Shown in pieces: positions 1 through 5,500 of a DNA stretch of 5,500 nucleotides; within the stretch, counting starts at the first letter, position 1; each line of letters opens with the position of its first letter. Made by a program: the position numbers and the translations under genes. The DNA is from Paracoccaceae bacterium (GTDB lineage Bacteria; Pseudomonadota; Alphaproteobacteria; Rhodobacterales; Rhodobacteraceae). The notes under the pieces were generated by a model. That model worked only from the letters and a program-made list of their open reading frames with translations, ran no database searches and was not told the origin of the DNA. The DNA lies in the NCBI GenBank assembly GCA_003535335.1, contig DOHJ01000022.1:1-5500 (forward strand), read 5' to 3'.

Positions 1-130
1 CAGGTGACGCGCTCACTCAAAAGAGGCAGGATCCAGCGCGGTTTTCGCTTGAATTGATGAAAAATTCTTGCAGCCTGCTTTTTGTGTTAAACTTGGTGTC
101 AATAAAAACAACAATAAAAGGCAGACTAAA
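1..130. other. Upstream non-coding stretch, no gene seen
   Basis: No ORF with a convincing start, ribosome binding site or protein-like composition lies here. A weak inverted repeat (AGCG at 35-38 with CGCT at 46-49) is too short to call a terminator. The second half (about 80-130) is AT-rich, as expected for a promoter and leader of the lipoprotein gene, but I found no -35/-10 pair with good matches and correct spacing. In related genomes pccB often lies upstream of pccA, so the end of that gene may be just outside the window; this is inference. Confidence 0.5.
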
Positions 131-340
131 ATGCAGATCAAACACTGGCTACTTGCGGTATTGCTTATTGCCCCGCTTTCGGCATGTCTGGACAATGATG
201 TCGAACGTGCGGCCGCTGGTGCGGTTGCAGGTGCGGTTATTTCCGATGTCACAAATGGCAGCGTCCTTACCGGTGCGCTCATTGGTGCAGGCGCCGGCGC
301 ATTATGCGACGACGTTAAACTGTGCAAGCCGTCCCGCTAA
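131..340 (+). CDS. Small glycine-zipper lipoprotein
   Basis: A 69-residue protein with a classic lipoprotein signal peptide: a short basic N-terminus (MQIKH), a hydrophobic core (about residues 6-16) and the lipobox L16-S17-A18-C19, so Cys19 should be lipidated after cleavage by signal peptidase II. Residue +2 is Leu rather than Asp, which by the E. coli rule would favour release to the outer membrane. The mature part is rich in Gly and Ala (about residues 27-57, with repeated GAxxGA/GAGAGA patterns). This resembles the glycine-zipper segments of small bacterial envelope proteins, which pack as membrane-associated helices. Two further cysteines (59 and 65) lie near the C-terminus. The start at 131 is preferred over an in-frame ATG at 68 because it begins the signal peptide directly and has AAGG at 118-121, nine bases upstream. 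It precedes pccA by 182 bp on the same strand. The molecular function is unknown; I see no catalytic motif. Confidence 0.72.
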   Translation: MQIKHWLLAVLLIAPLSACLDNDVERAAAGAVAGAVISDVTNGSVLTGALIGAGAGALCDDVKLCKPSR

Positions 341-414
341 GAAAACCAACACCCTGAATACCATTGATGAAACAGCCATCGCAGCCTTTGGGCCGCGGTG
401 GTTTTTGTCTGTAA

Positions 415-522
415 ATGCGGCCAGTCATTTTGCATTTTGCGCGATTTTGGCTGTTTATGGCGCATTTTGCCGGATTAATAATTGTGCAAAAAGCACGGAA
501 CAAGTTGAGAAAGGCCTGTTAG
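415..522 (+). CDS. Possible small hydrophobic protein ending at the pccA start
   Basis: An ATG at 415 opens a 35-codon frame whose TAG stop (520-522) is followed immediately by the ATG of pccA at 523. The predicted peptide is largely hydrophobic from about residue 4 to 24 (Ile, Leu, Phe, Trp, Val) and ends in a basic tail (KARNKLRK), the shape of a single-pass small membrane protein. If translated, it would be coupled to pccA by direct stop/start abutment. Against it: the only upstream purine-rich match is GGTGG at 397-401, 13 bases away, and several codons are ones the large genes here use less (ATA, AGA, CGA, TTA). The frame also coincides with ATTTTG repeats that could be a regulatory element instead. 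I do not recognise a family, and the frame may be chance. Confidence 0.25.
   Translation: MRPVILHFARFWLFMAHFAGLIIVQKARNKLRKAC
426..470. repeat. ATTTTG motif cluster, partly helically phased
   Basis: ATTTTG occurs at 427, 434, 444 and 464, with a degenerate copy (TTTATG) at 454. The last four lie at steps of 10 bp, about one DNA turn. The two best copies share the exact 9-mer GCATTTTGC, 30 bp apart. The cluster ends 52 bp before the pccA start, where an operator could lie. In R. sphaeroides the regulator PccR of the propionyl-CoA genes is, from memory, reported to bind repeats of TTTGCAAA. I find only partial matches: TTTGCA at 429-434 and TGCAAA at 485-490. A role as an operator is therefore inference. 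Confidence 0.35.
507..514 (+). promoter_or_regulatory. Ribosome binding site of pccA
   Basis: GAGAAAGG lies eight bases before the ATG at 523 and supports that start, which also gives the canonical N-terminus of the family (FNKILIANRGEIA). It lies inside the possible micro-ORF at 415-522, so ribosomes on that frame would finish at the pccA start. Confidence 0.75.
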
Positions 523-2523
523 ATGTTCAATAAGATACTGATTGCCAACCGGGGTGAAATTGCCTGTCGGGTGATAAAATCGGCCCAGAAGATGGGCATC
601 AAAACAGTTGCAATTTATTCGGATGCCGACAAATCTGCCTTGCATGTAAAAATGGCGGATGAGGCGGTGCATATCGGTGCATCACCGGCCTCGCAATCGT
701 ATATCGTGATTGACAAGGTGATGGATGCAATCCGCCAGACCGGCGCGCAAGCCGTGCACCCTGGTTATGGATTCCTTAGCGAAAACAAACTGTTCGCCGA
801 GGCTCTTGAAGCAGAGGGCGTTGCTTTTGTCGGCCCTCCTGCCGGTGCGATCGAAAGCATGGGCGATAAAATCACCAGTAAAAAAATCGCCAAAGAGGCC
901 GGGGTTTCTACCGTGCCCGGTTACATGGGTGAAATTGTCGATGCGGATGAGGCGGTAAAAATTTCCAATGAAATCGGCTATCCGGTGATGATCAAGGCAT
1001 CCGCTGGCGGCGGCGGCAAAGGCATGCGAATTTCGTGGAATGACGACGAAACCCGCGAGGGGTTTGCAAGCTCCAAACGCGAGGCTGCCAGCAGTTTTGG
1101 CGATGACCGGATGTTTATTGAAAAATTCATCACGCAACCGCGCCACATCGAAATTCAGGTGCTGGCCGACAGCCATGGCAATTGCATTTATCTGAACGAG
1201 CGCGAATGCTCGATCCAGCGGCGCAATCAAAAAGTCATCGAAGAAGCGCCAAGCCCGTTTTTAGACAAGGCCACCCGCAAAAAAATGGGCGAGGAGGCCG
1301 TGGCCTTGGCAAAGGCCGTGGATTACGCCAGTGCCGGCACGGTTGAATTTATTGTCGATAGCGAGCGCAACTTTTATTTCCTTGAAATGAACACCCGTTT
1401 GCAAGTGGAACACCCCGTGACCGAACTGATCACCGGTGTTGATCTGGTCGAGCAGATGATCCGGGTTGCGGATGGTGAAAAACTGAGCATTGCGCAAAAA
1501 GACGTGCAGATAAACGGCTGGGCCATGGAAAGCCGGCTTTACGCCGAAGATCCGTACCGCAATTTTTTGCCCTCGATTGGCCGGCTAACCACCTATCGCC
1601 CGCCAGAGGAAATCAGCACGCCAACCAAAGTCGTGCGCAATGACACCGGCGTTTTTGAGGGCGGCGAGATTTCGATGTATTATGACCCGATGATTGCCAA
1701 ACTGTGCACTTGGGCACCAACGCGGGCGGAATCGATCGAGGCCATGCGCGTGGCTCTGGACAGTTTCCAGATCGAAGGCATCGGCCACAACCTGCCGTTT
1801 TTATCGGCCGTGATGGACCATGAAAAATTCACCTCGGGCAACATAACCACGGCTTTTATCGAAGAAGAATTTCCCGACGGCTTTGACGGGGTTCAGCTGC
1901 CGGAGGATATGCTTAAACGCGTTGCGGCTTCGGCGGCGGCGATGTACCGGGTGGCCGAAATACGGCGCACGCGGGTTTCGGGGCGCATGGACAATCATGA
2001 ACGCAAGGTTGGCAAGAATTGGGTTGTGACATTGCAAGACCAAAGCTTTGCCGTGACGGTAAATGCCGATCCGATGGGGGCTACGGTTGGCTTTGAAGAC
2101 GGCAGCAGTTTACGGGTTGCATCCGATTGGGTGCCGGGCAAAACGCTGGCCGTGCTGGATGTTGATGGCTCGGATCTGGTGCTGAAAACCGGCAAAATAC
2201 CCGGCGGTTTCCGGATGCGCCTGCGTGGGGCTGATCTGAAAGTCTACGTGCGCAGCCCGCGTCAGGCAGAATTGGCCAAGCTGATGCTGGAAAAACTGCC
2301 GGCGGATACCTCGAAATTGTTGCTGTGCCCGATGCCGGGGCTGATTGTTTCGGTGGCCGTTTCTGTCGGTGACGAAGTGCAGGAAGGTCAGGCGCTTTGT
2401 ACGGTCGAGGCGATGAAAATGGAAAATATCCTGCGGGCGGAAAAGAAAACAGTGGTGACAAAAATAAATGCGGCTGCGGGCGATAATCTGGCCGTGGACG
2501 ATGTGATTATGGAGTTTGAATGA
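523..2523 (+). CDS. pccA: Propionyl-CoA carboxylase, biotin-containing alpha subunit
   Basis: A complete 666-residue cytosolic subunit that carries out ATP- and bicarbonate-dependent carboxylation of biotin. With the PccB carboxyltransferase it converts propionyl-CoA to (S)-methylmalonyl-CoA. Domains in order: biotin carboxylase N-terminal domain (about 1-112, opening with ILIANRGEIACRVI), ATP-grasp (about 115-320), biotin carboxylase C-terminal domain (about 335-440), the BT linker that binds the beta subunit (about 455-585), and a biotinyl carrier domain (about 595-666). The glycine-rich ATP loop is GGGGKGM at 162-168. K237 sits in RRNQK. E288, N290, R292 and E296 lie in EMNTRLQVEH, and R338 in ESRLYAEDP; several share E. 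coli AccC numbering. The biotin site is K632 in EAMKM, 34 residues from the end, as usual. RRNQK rather than RRHQK, the BT-type linker and the carrier fused on the same chain favour PccA over AccC or a methylcrotonyl-CoA carboxylase. Length is close to other alphaproteobacterial PccA. No frameshift or missing key residue is seen. PccB is not in this window. Confidence 0.97.
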   Translation: MFNKILIANRGEIACRVIKSAQKMGIKTVAIYSDADKSALHVKMADEAVHIGASPASQSYIVIDKVMDAIRQTGAQAVHPGYGFLSENKLFAEALEAEGVAFVGPPAGAIESMGDKITSKKIAKEAGVSTVPGYMGEIVDADEAVKISNEIGYPVMIKASAGGGGKGMRISWNDDETREGFASSKREAASSFGDDRMFIEKFITQPRHIEIQVLADSHGNCIYLNERECSIQRRNQKVIEEAPSPFLDKATRKKMGEEAVALAKAVDYASAGTVEFIVDSERNFYFLEMNTRLQVEHPVTELITGVDLVEQMIRVADGEKLSIAQKDVQINGWAMESRLYAEDPYRNFLPSIGRLTTYRPPEEISTPTKVVRNDTGVFEGGEISMYYDPMIAKLCTWAPTRAESIEAMRVALDSFQIEGIGHNLPFLSAVMDHEKFTSGNITTAFIEEEFPDGFDGVQLPEDMLKRVAASAAAMYRVAEIRRTRVSGRMDNHERKVGKNWVVTLQDQSFAVTVNADPMGATVGFEDGSSLRVASDWVPGKTLAVLDVDGSDLVLKTGKIPGGFRMRLRGADLKVYVRSPRQAELAKLMLEKLPADTSKLLLCPMPGLIVSVAVSVGDEVQEGQALCTVEAMKMENILRAEKKTVVTKINAAAGDNLAVDDVIMEFE

Positions 2524-2543
2524 CCGCGTCTCCGCTTAAATAT

Positions 2544-2585
2544 GTGCGGATGGGTAATCTTGTTCAAATTTTACCCACCCCGCAC
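2544..2585 (+). terminator. Stem-loop after pccA, possible weak terminator or processing site
   Basis: An imperfect inverted repeat starts 21 bases after the pccA stop. The left arm 2544-2557 (GTGCGG, A, TGGGTAA) pairs with the right arm 2571-2585 (TTACCCA, CC, CCGCAC). This gives 13 base pairs broken by one small internal loop, with a 13-base apical loop. The sequence after it is only moderately T-rich (GACTTTAACTCTTTG) and lacks an uninterrupted U-tract. It may therefore terminate partially, or it may protect the 3' end of pccA mRNA or mark a processing site that sets different levels for pccA and the downstream pair. Confidence 0.55.
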
Positions 2586-2666
2586 GACTTTAACTCTTTG
2601 CTCATGGTGGGCCTCTAATGTTGGCGGCAAGATACCATTTTCAGGCTGCGTATGCGGCCCTTGTTG

Positions 2667-2672
2667 GCGGAG
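2667..2672 (+). promoter_or_regulatory. Ribosome binding site supporting a GTG start
   Basis: GCGGAG lies 11 bases before GTG 2684. It supports starting the sulfotransferase-like protein there rather than at ATG 2618. The ATG has a weaker GGTGGG at 2606-2611 and would add 22 residues not expected in front of the phosphosulfate-binding strand. Confidence 0.45.
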
Positions 2673-2683
2673 TTTTATCTATA

Positions 2684-3634
2684 GTGGACGTGATCCTGCA
2701 TTTAGGGGCCCATCGTACGGGCACAACAACCCTGCAGGTTTATCTGGAAAACAACCGTGACAATTTGAATGAAATTGGTACAGAATTTTGGGGACCAAAC
2801 CGCACCCGATCCGGTCTGTTTTCCGGCTTGATCAAAAAACCGGCCGAAATCAGCCATGATGCGGTGCTGCGGGGTGAACGGTCCTGCGGCTTAATCCGGA
2901 TGGAGCTGGACCGGCTCGCCAGATCGGATGTGAAATCCTTGATTGTCAGCGAAGAAAACATGATTGGTGCGATGGCGAATAATCTGGCACATTCCAAGCT
3001 TTATGCCGATGCAAAGCCGAGGTTGGCACGGTTTCAGGCTGCTTTTGGCGAACGATGCAAGCGTGTGGCCATTTCGGTGCGCGCATACGATAAATATTGG
3101 ACATCTGTTTTAGCCTATATGCTTGTCAGGGGTCGGGAAATGCCTGATACAGCAATGCTTGACCGGCTGGTTACCCAACCGCGCCGTTGGCGTGACATTA
3201 TCCAAGAGACCGCAGCGGTTTTCCCGCGTGCTGAACTGGTTGTCTGGCCATTCGAGGGGCTGATCGGACAGGTCGATGCCCAATTGGCTGTACTTAACGG
3301 TGGCGCTGTGCCTCCGAGTATGCGCGAACGTGGCAAGTGGCACAATGCTTCTGCGGGGCCGGATAAAATGCGTCAGGTTTTGCAAGATCGCGGCGAATTG
3401 ATTGATATGCCTATAATGTCTGCAAATGATACACGCTGGCAGCCTTTTGGCAGTAATCATTTGGCGGCATTCAGAGAACAATACGAGGAAGATATCGCCT
3501 GGTTGCGCAGCGGCGCTGACGGCATTGCGACTTATGTGGAAAATAGTGTTGGTGGAGCAGCAGGGATACATCTGCGCCCACCAGCCAACCAAAGAGGACA
3601 AATCAATGACCCAGAAGAAAGAAGCGTGGGCTAA
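2684..3634 (+). CDS. PAPS-dependent sulfotransferase-like protein
   Basis: From GTG 2684 the protein has 316 residues. It opens with a beta strand followed by the 5'-phosphosulfate-binding loop ([16 protein letters not shown]8 to T15), the standard N-terminus of the P-loop sulfotransferase fold. A central VSEEN motif (S89-E90-E91-N92) is of a type I associate with bacterial sulfotransferase-like proteins. R133 and S141, in [14 protein letters not shown], keep the R-x7-S spacing that binds the 3'-phosphate of PAPS in known sulfotransferases. There is no signal peptide from this start, so it should be cytosolic and transfer sulfate from PAPS to an unknown acceptor. Alternative starts are ATG 2618 (22 extra residues, part of them hydrophobic) and GTG 2690. 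It lies after a stem-loop downstream of pccA, and its last 29 nt overlap mcm in another frame, so the two are probably co-expressed. It has no known role in propionyl-CoA metabolism. The fold assignment is fairly firm; the substrate is unknown. Confidence 0.78.
   Translation: MDVILHLGAHRTGTTTLQVYLENNRDNLNEIGTEFWGPNRTRSGLFSGLIKKPAEISHDAVLRGERSCGLIRMELDRLARSDVKSLIVSEENMIGAMANNLAHSKLYADAKPRLARFQAAFGERCKRVAISVRAYDKYWTSVLAYMLVRGREMPDTAMLDRLVTQPRRWRDIIQETAAVFPRAELVVWPFEGLIGQVDAQLAVLNGGAVPPSMRERGKWHNASAGPDKMRQVLQDRGELIDMPIMSANDTRWQPFGSNHLAAFREQYEEDIAWLRSGADGIATYVENSVGGAAGIHLRPPANQRGQINDPEERSVG
3593..3598 (+). promoter_or_regulatory. Ribosome binding site of mcm, inside the upstream gene
   Basis: AGAGGA lies seven bases before ATG 3606, a near-ideal site. 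It is within the coding sequence of the sulfotransferase-like gene, 34-39 bases before that gene's stop ends. It fixes the mcm start and the 29-nt overlap. Confidence 0.8.
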
Positions 3635-5500
3635 GCGGGCTGAAAAAGAGCTGCGCGGGCGGCCATTGGCGGATCTGGACTGGCAAACACCGGAAGGCAT
3701 TGTGGTGCAGCCGGTTTACACCGCAGAAGACATCAAGGCGCTGCAACATATGGGCTCCATGCCCGGCGAAGCGCCATTTACCCGTGGGCCGCGCTCTACC
3801 ATGTACACGGGCCGGCCATGGACAATCCGCCAATACGCTGGGTTTTCAACGGCCGAGGAAAGCAACGCCTTTTATCGCCGTGGACTGGCCGCAGGGCAAC
3901 AAGGGGTGTCGGTTGCCTTTGATCTGGCCACGCACCGCGGCTATGACAGCGATCATCCGCGCGTGGTTGGGGATGTGGGCAAGGCGGGTGTGGCGATTGA
4001 TTCTGTCGAGGATATGAAAATCCTTTTTGGCGGCATCCCCTTGGAAAAAGTTAGCGTTTCCATGACGATGAATGGCGCGGTTATACCTGTTTTGGCCAGC
4101 TTTATTGTGGCGGGTGAGGAACAGGGCGTTGATCGGGCTGCTTTGTCGGGAACCATTCAAAATGATGTGCTAAAAGAATTTATGGTGCGAAATACCTATA
4201 TTTATCCGCCCGAACCCAGCATGAGGATCGTTGCGGATATCATTGAATTTACATCAAAAAACATGCCTAAGTTTAATTCAATTTCGATTTCGGGCTATCA
4301 TATGCAAGAAGCCGGTGCCAATTTGGTACAGGAACTGGCCTTCACCTTGGCCGATGGCCGTGAATATGTGCGCACCGCACTTGATCGGGGCATGGATGTG
4401 GATGCCTTTGCCGGCCGGCTGTCGTTTTTCTTTGCCATCGGGATGAATTTTTTCATGGAAGCGGCCAAACTGCGCGCCGCACGTTTTTTGTGGCACCGGA
4501 TCATGAGCGAGTTTAATCCGAAGCAGGAAAAATCCCTGATGCTGCGCACCCATTGCCAGACATCCGGCGTGTCTTTGCAAGAACAGGACCCCTATAATAA
4601 TGTGGTGCGCACGGCCTATGAGGCCATGTCAGCCGTTTTGGGCGGCACCCAATCGCTGCACACCAACGCGTTTGACGAAGCAATCGCGCTGCCGACCGAT
4701 TTTTCGGCCCGCATTGCCCGCAACACCCAGTTGATTTTGCAAAATGAAACCGGTGTTACCAATGTTATTGATCCGCTGGCTGGATCCTATTACGTGGAAA
4801 AACTGACCGCTGATATGGTGGACGAGGCTTGGAAAATAATTTGTGAAGTGGACGATCTGGGCGGTATGACCAAGGCTGTGGCGTCGGGCATGCCCAAATT
4901 GCGCATCGAGGAAGCGGCCGCGCGGCGTCAGGCGGCGGTTGATCGTGGTGACGAGGTGGTTGTCGGGGTTAATAAATTCAGACTGGAAAAAGAGGACGAG
5001 ATTGATATTCTGGATGTGGATAATGTTGCAGTGCGTGAAAGTCAGGTGGCGCGGTTGGCCAAAATTCGCAAAACCCGTGATCCGGTGGTGTGTGATGCAG
5101 CCCTGAAGGCACTGGAAGGTGCCGCTGCATCGGGGCAGGGCAATTTGTTGGAAATCGCGATTGATGCTGCGCGTGCGCGGGCAACGGTGGGGGAAATCAG
5201 TATGGCACTGGAAAAAACATTTGGACGTCACCGGGCCGAGGTGAAAACGCTGGCCGGTGTTTATGGTGCAGCTTATGAAGGTGACGATGGTTTTGCCATG
5301 ATCCAGAAATCTGTTGAGGATTTTGCCAAAGACGAGGGGCGGCGCCCGCGTATGTTGGTGGTTAAGATGGGGCAGGATGGCCATGATCGCGGGGCCAAGG
5401 TGATTGCCACTGCATTTGCCGATATCGGCTTTGATGTGGATGTCGGGCCGTTATTTCAGACACCGGAAGAGGCCGCACAGGATGCGGTGGACAATGACGT
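3606..5500 (+). CDS. mcm: Methylmalonyl-CoA mutase (3' end outside window)
   Basis: An open frame of 631 codons runs uninterrupted off the right edge. Comparison with the recalled Propionibacterium large subunit suggests a full length near 711, so about 80 residues are missing. It is the single-chain type, converting (R)-methylmalonyl-CoA to succinyl-CoA by an adenosylcobalamin radical mechanism in the cytosol. The N-terminal TIM-barrel domain spans about residues 30-550 and the B12-binding domain starts near 578. Residues matching the catalytic set of the Propionibacterium enzyme are present: Y77 (RQYAGF), R195 ([10 protein letters not shown]), Y231 and H232 (GYHMQEAG), K587 and D591. The cobalamin-binding motif DxHxxG is D591-G-H593-D-R-G596, with H593 the lower axial ligand. 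All visible key residues are intact, so the enzyme should be active. The start at 3606 has a strong ribosome binding site and gives the expected N-terminus ([16 protein letters not shown]). It overlaps the upstream sulfotransferase-like gene by 29 nt and shares the pathway with pccA. An isobutyryl- or ethylmalonyl-CoA mutase is less likely given the closeness to known Mcm. Confidence 0.98.
   Translation, partial: MTQKKEAWAKRAEKELRGRPLADLDWQTPEGIVVQPVYTAEDIKALQHMGSMPGEAPFTRGPRSTMYTGRPWTIRQYAGFSTAEESNAFYRRGLAAGQQGVSVAFDLATHRGYDSDHPRVVGDVGKAGVAIDSVEDMKILFGGIPLEKVSVSMTMNGAVIPVLASFIVAGEEQGVDRAALSGTIQNDVLKEFMVRNTYIYPPEPSMRIVADIIEFTSKNMPKFNSISISGYHMQEAGANLVQELAFTLADGREYVRTALDRGMDVDAFAGRLSFFFAIGMNFFMEAAKLRAARFLWHRIMSEFNPKQEKSLMLRTHCQTSGVSLQEQDPYNNVVRTAYEAMSAVLGGTQSLHTNAFDEAIALPTDFSARIARNTQLILQNETGVTNVIDPLAGSYYVEKLTADMVDEAWKIICEVDDLGGMTKAVASGMPKLRIEEAAARRQAAVDRGDEVVVGVNKFRLEKEDEIDILDVDNVAVRESQVARLAKIRKTRDPVVCDAALKALEGAAASGQGNLLEIAIDAARARATVGEISMALEKTFGRHRAEVKTLAGVYGAAYEGDDGFAMIQKSVEDFAKDEGRRPRMLVVKMGQDGHDRGAKVIATAFADIGFDVDVGPLFQTPEEAAQDAVDND

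Larger units (their letters stand above)
341..522. other. Gap before pccA with a motif cluster and possible micro-ORF
   Basis: This 182-bp interval separates the lipoprotein gene from pccA. It is long enough to hold a promoter for pccA. It contains ATTTTG motifs at 427, 434, 444 and 464, the exact 9-mer GCATTTTGC twice (432-440 and 462-470), a small perfect inverted repeat GTGC-AAAAA-GCAC at 484-496, and an AT-rich stretch at about 474-483. No convincing -35/-10 pair could be assigned. A 35-codon ORF (415-522) occupies the second half and is listed separately. Confidence 0.5.

Noticed and set aside
342..406. Possible long-range hairpin (AAAACC-A-ACACC with GGTGGTTTTT) after the lipoprotein gene
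   Set aside because: The arms are about 45 bases apart and need a bulge. The T-run is part of the stem rather than after it, so it does not look like a terminator.
367..414. 15-codon frame ending just before ATG 415
   Set aside because: It has no ribosome binding site and is too short to distinguish from chance, although its TAA directly precedes the 415 start.
429..490. Candidate PccR operator of the TTTGCAAA type
   Set aside because: Only partial matches exist (TTTGCA at 429-434, TGCAAA at 485-490), far apart and not in the paired arrangement I recall, so no operator is called.
484..496. GTGC-AAAAA-GCAC inverted repeat before pccA
   Set aside because: It is perfect but only four base pairs. 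Too short to call as a functional hairpin, though it contains a TGCAAA half-motif.
54..533. 159-codon + strand frame spanning the lipoprotein gene and the gap
   Set aside because: It runs out of frame through the lipoprotein signal peptide and into pccA, shows no protein-like domain, and has no good ribosome binding site.
682..1230. 182-codon open frame on the minus strand
   Set aside because: It is antisense to the ATP-grasp region of pccA and a typical shadow frame.
3110..3700. 196-codon open frame on the minus strand
   Set aside because: It is antisense to the sulfotransferase-like gene and the mcm start, with no recognisable motif. The + strand reading has clear family motifs.
4629..5384. 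251-codon open frame on the minus strand
   Set aside because: It lies wholly antisense to conserved mcm codons. Its composition (many His, Gln, Asn, Phe, Arg) is that of a reversed GC-biased gene, and it has no recognisable domain.
1..5500. CRISPR array, tRNA, rRNA, cobalamin riboswitch or insertion sequence
   Set aside because: No spaced direct repeats of array type, no tRNA-like clover-leaf, no B12-box-like element before mcm, and no transposase or terminal inverted repeats were seen.

Overview
This 5.5 kb window looks like part of an alphaproteobacterial chromosome, most likely Rhodobacterales (Roseobacter-type). The basis is the very close match of the pccA and mcm proteins to recalled Rhodobacterales sequences, and the presence of both propionyl-CoA assimilation genes on one strand. 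Base composition is moderate, below that of typical Rhodobacter. This genus-level reading is inference; I could run no search. All convincing genes are on the + strand.

Layout: positions 1-130 hold no gene I can support. A 69-residue glycine-zipper lipoprotein follows (131-340). A 182-bp gap (341-522) comes next. It contains a cluster of ATTTTG motifs, partly spaced about 10 bp apart, and a possible 35-codon hydrophobic ORF whose stop codon directly touches the next start. Then comes pccA, the biotin-carboxylase/biotin-carrier subunit of propionyl-CoA carboxylase (523-2523). After it, a strong imperfect stem-loop (2544-2585) precedes a PAPS-dependent sulfotransferase-like gene (best start GTG 2684, end 3634). 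That gene overlaps by 29 nt the start of mcm, adenosylcobalamin-dependent methylmalonyl-CoA mutase. mcm begins at 3606 and runs off the right edge with about 80 residues missing.

Functionally, PccA (with PccB, not in this window) carboxylates propionyl-CoA to (S)-methylmalonyl-CoA. After epimerisation to the (R) form, Mcm rearranges it to succinyl-CoA, which enters the TCA cycle. This serves breakdown of propionate, odd-chain fatty acids and some amino acids and, in marine relatives, propionate from DMSP. The sulfotransferase-like gene has no obvious role in this pathway, yet it is wired tightly to mcm by overlap.

The core is conserved, well-known metabolism. I do not see a clearly new biological system. 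The points worth a second look are the embedded sulfotransferase, the possible micro-ORF and motif cluster ahead of pccA, and the stem-loop between pccA and the downstream pair.
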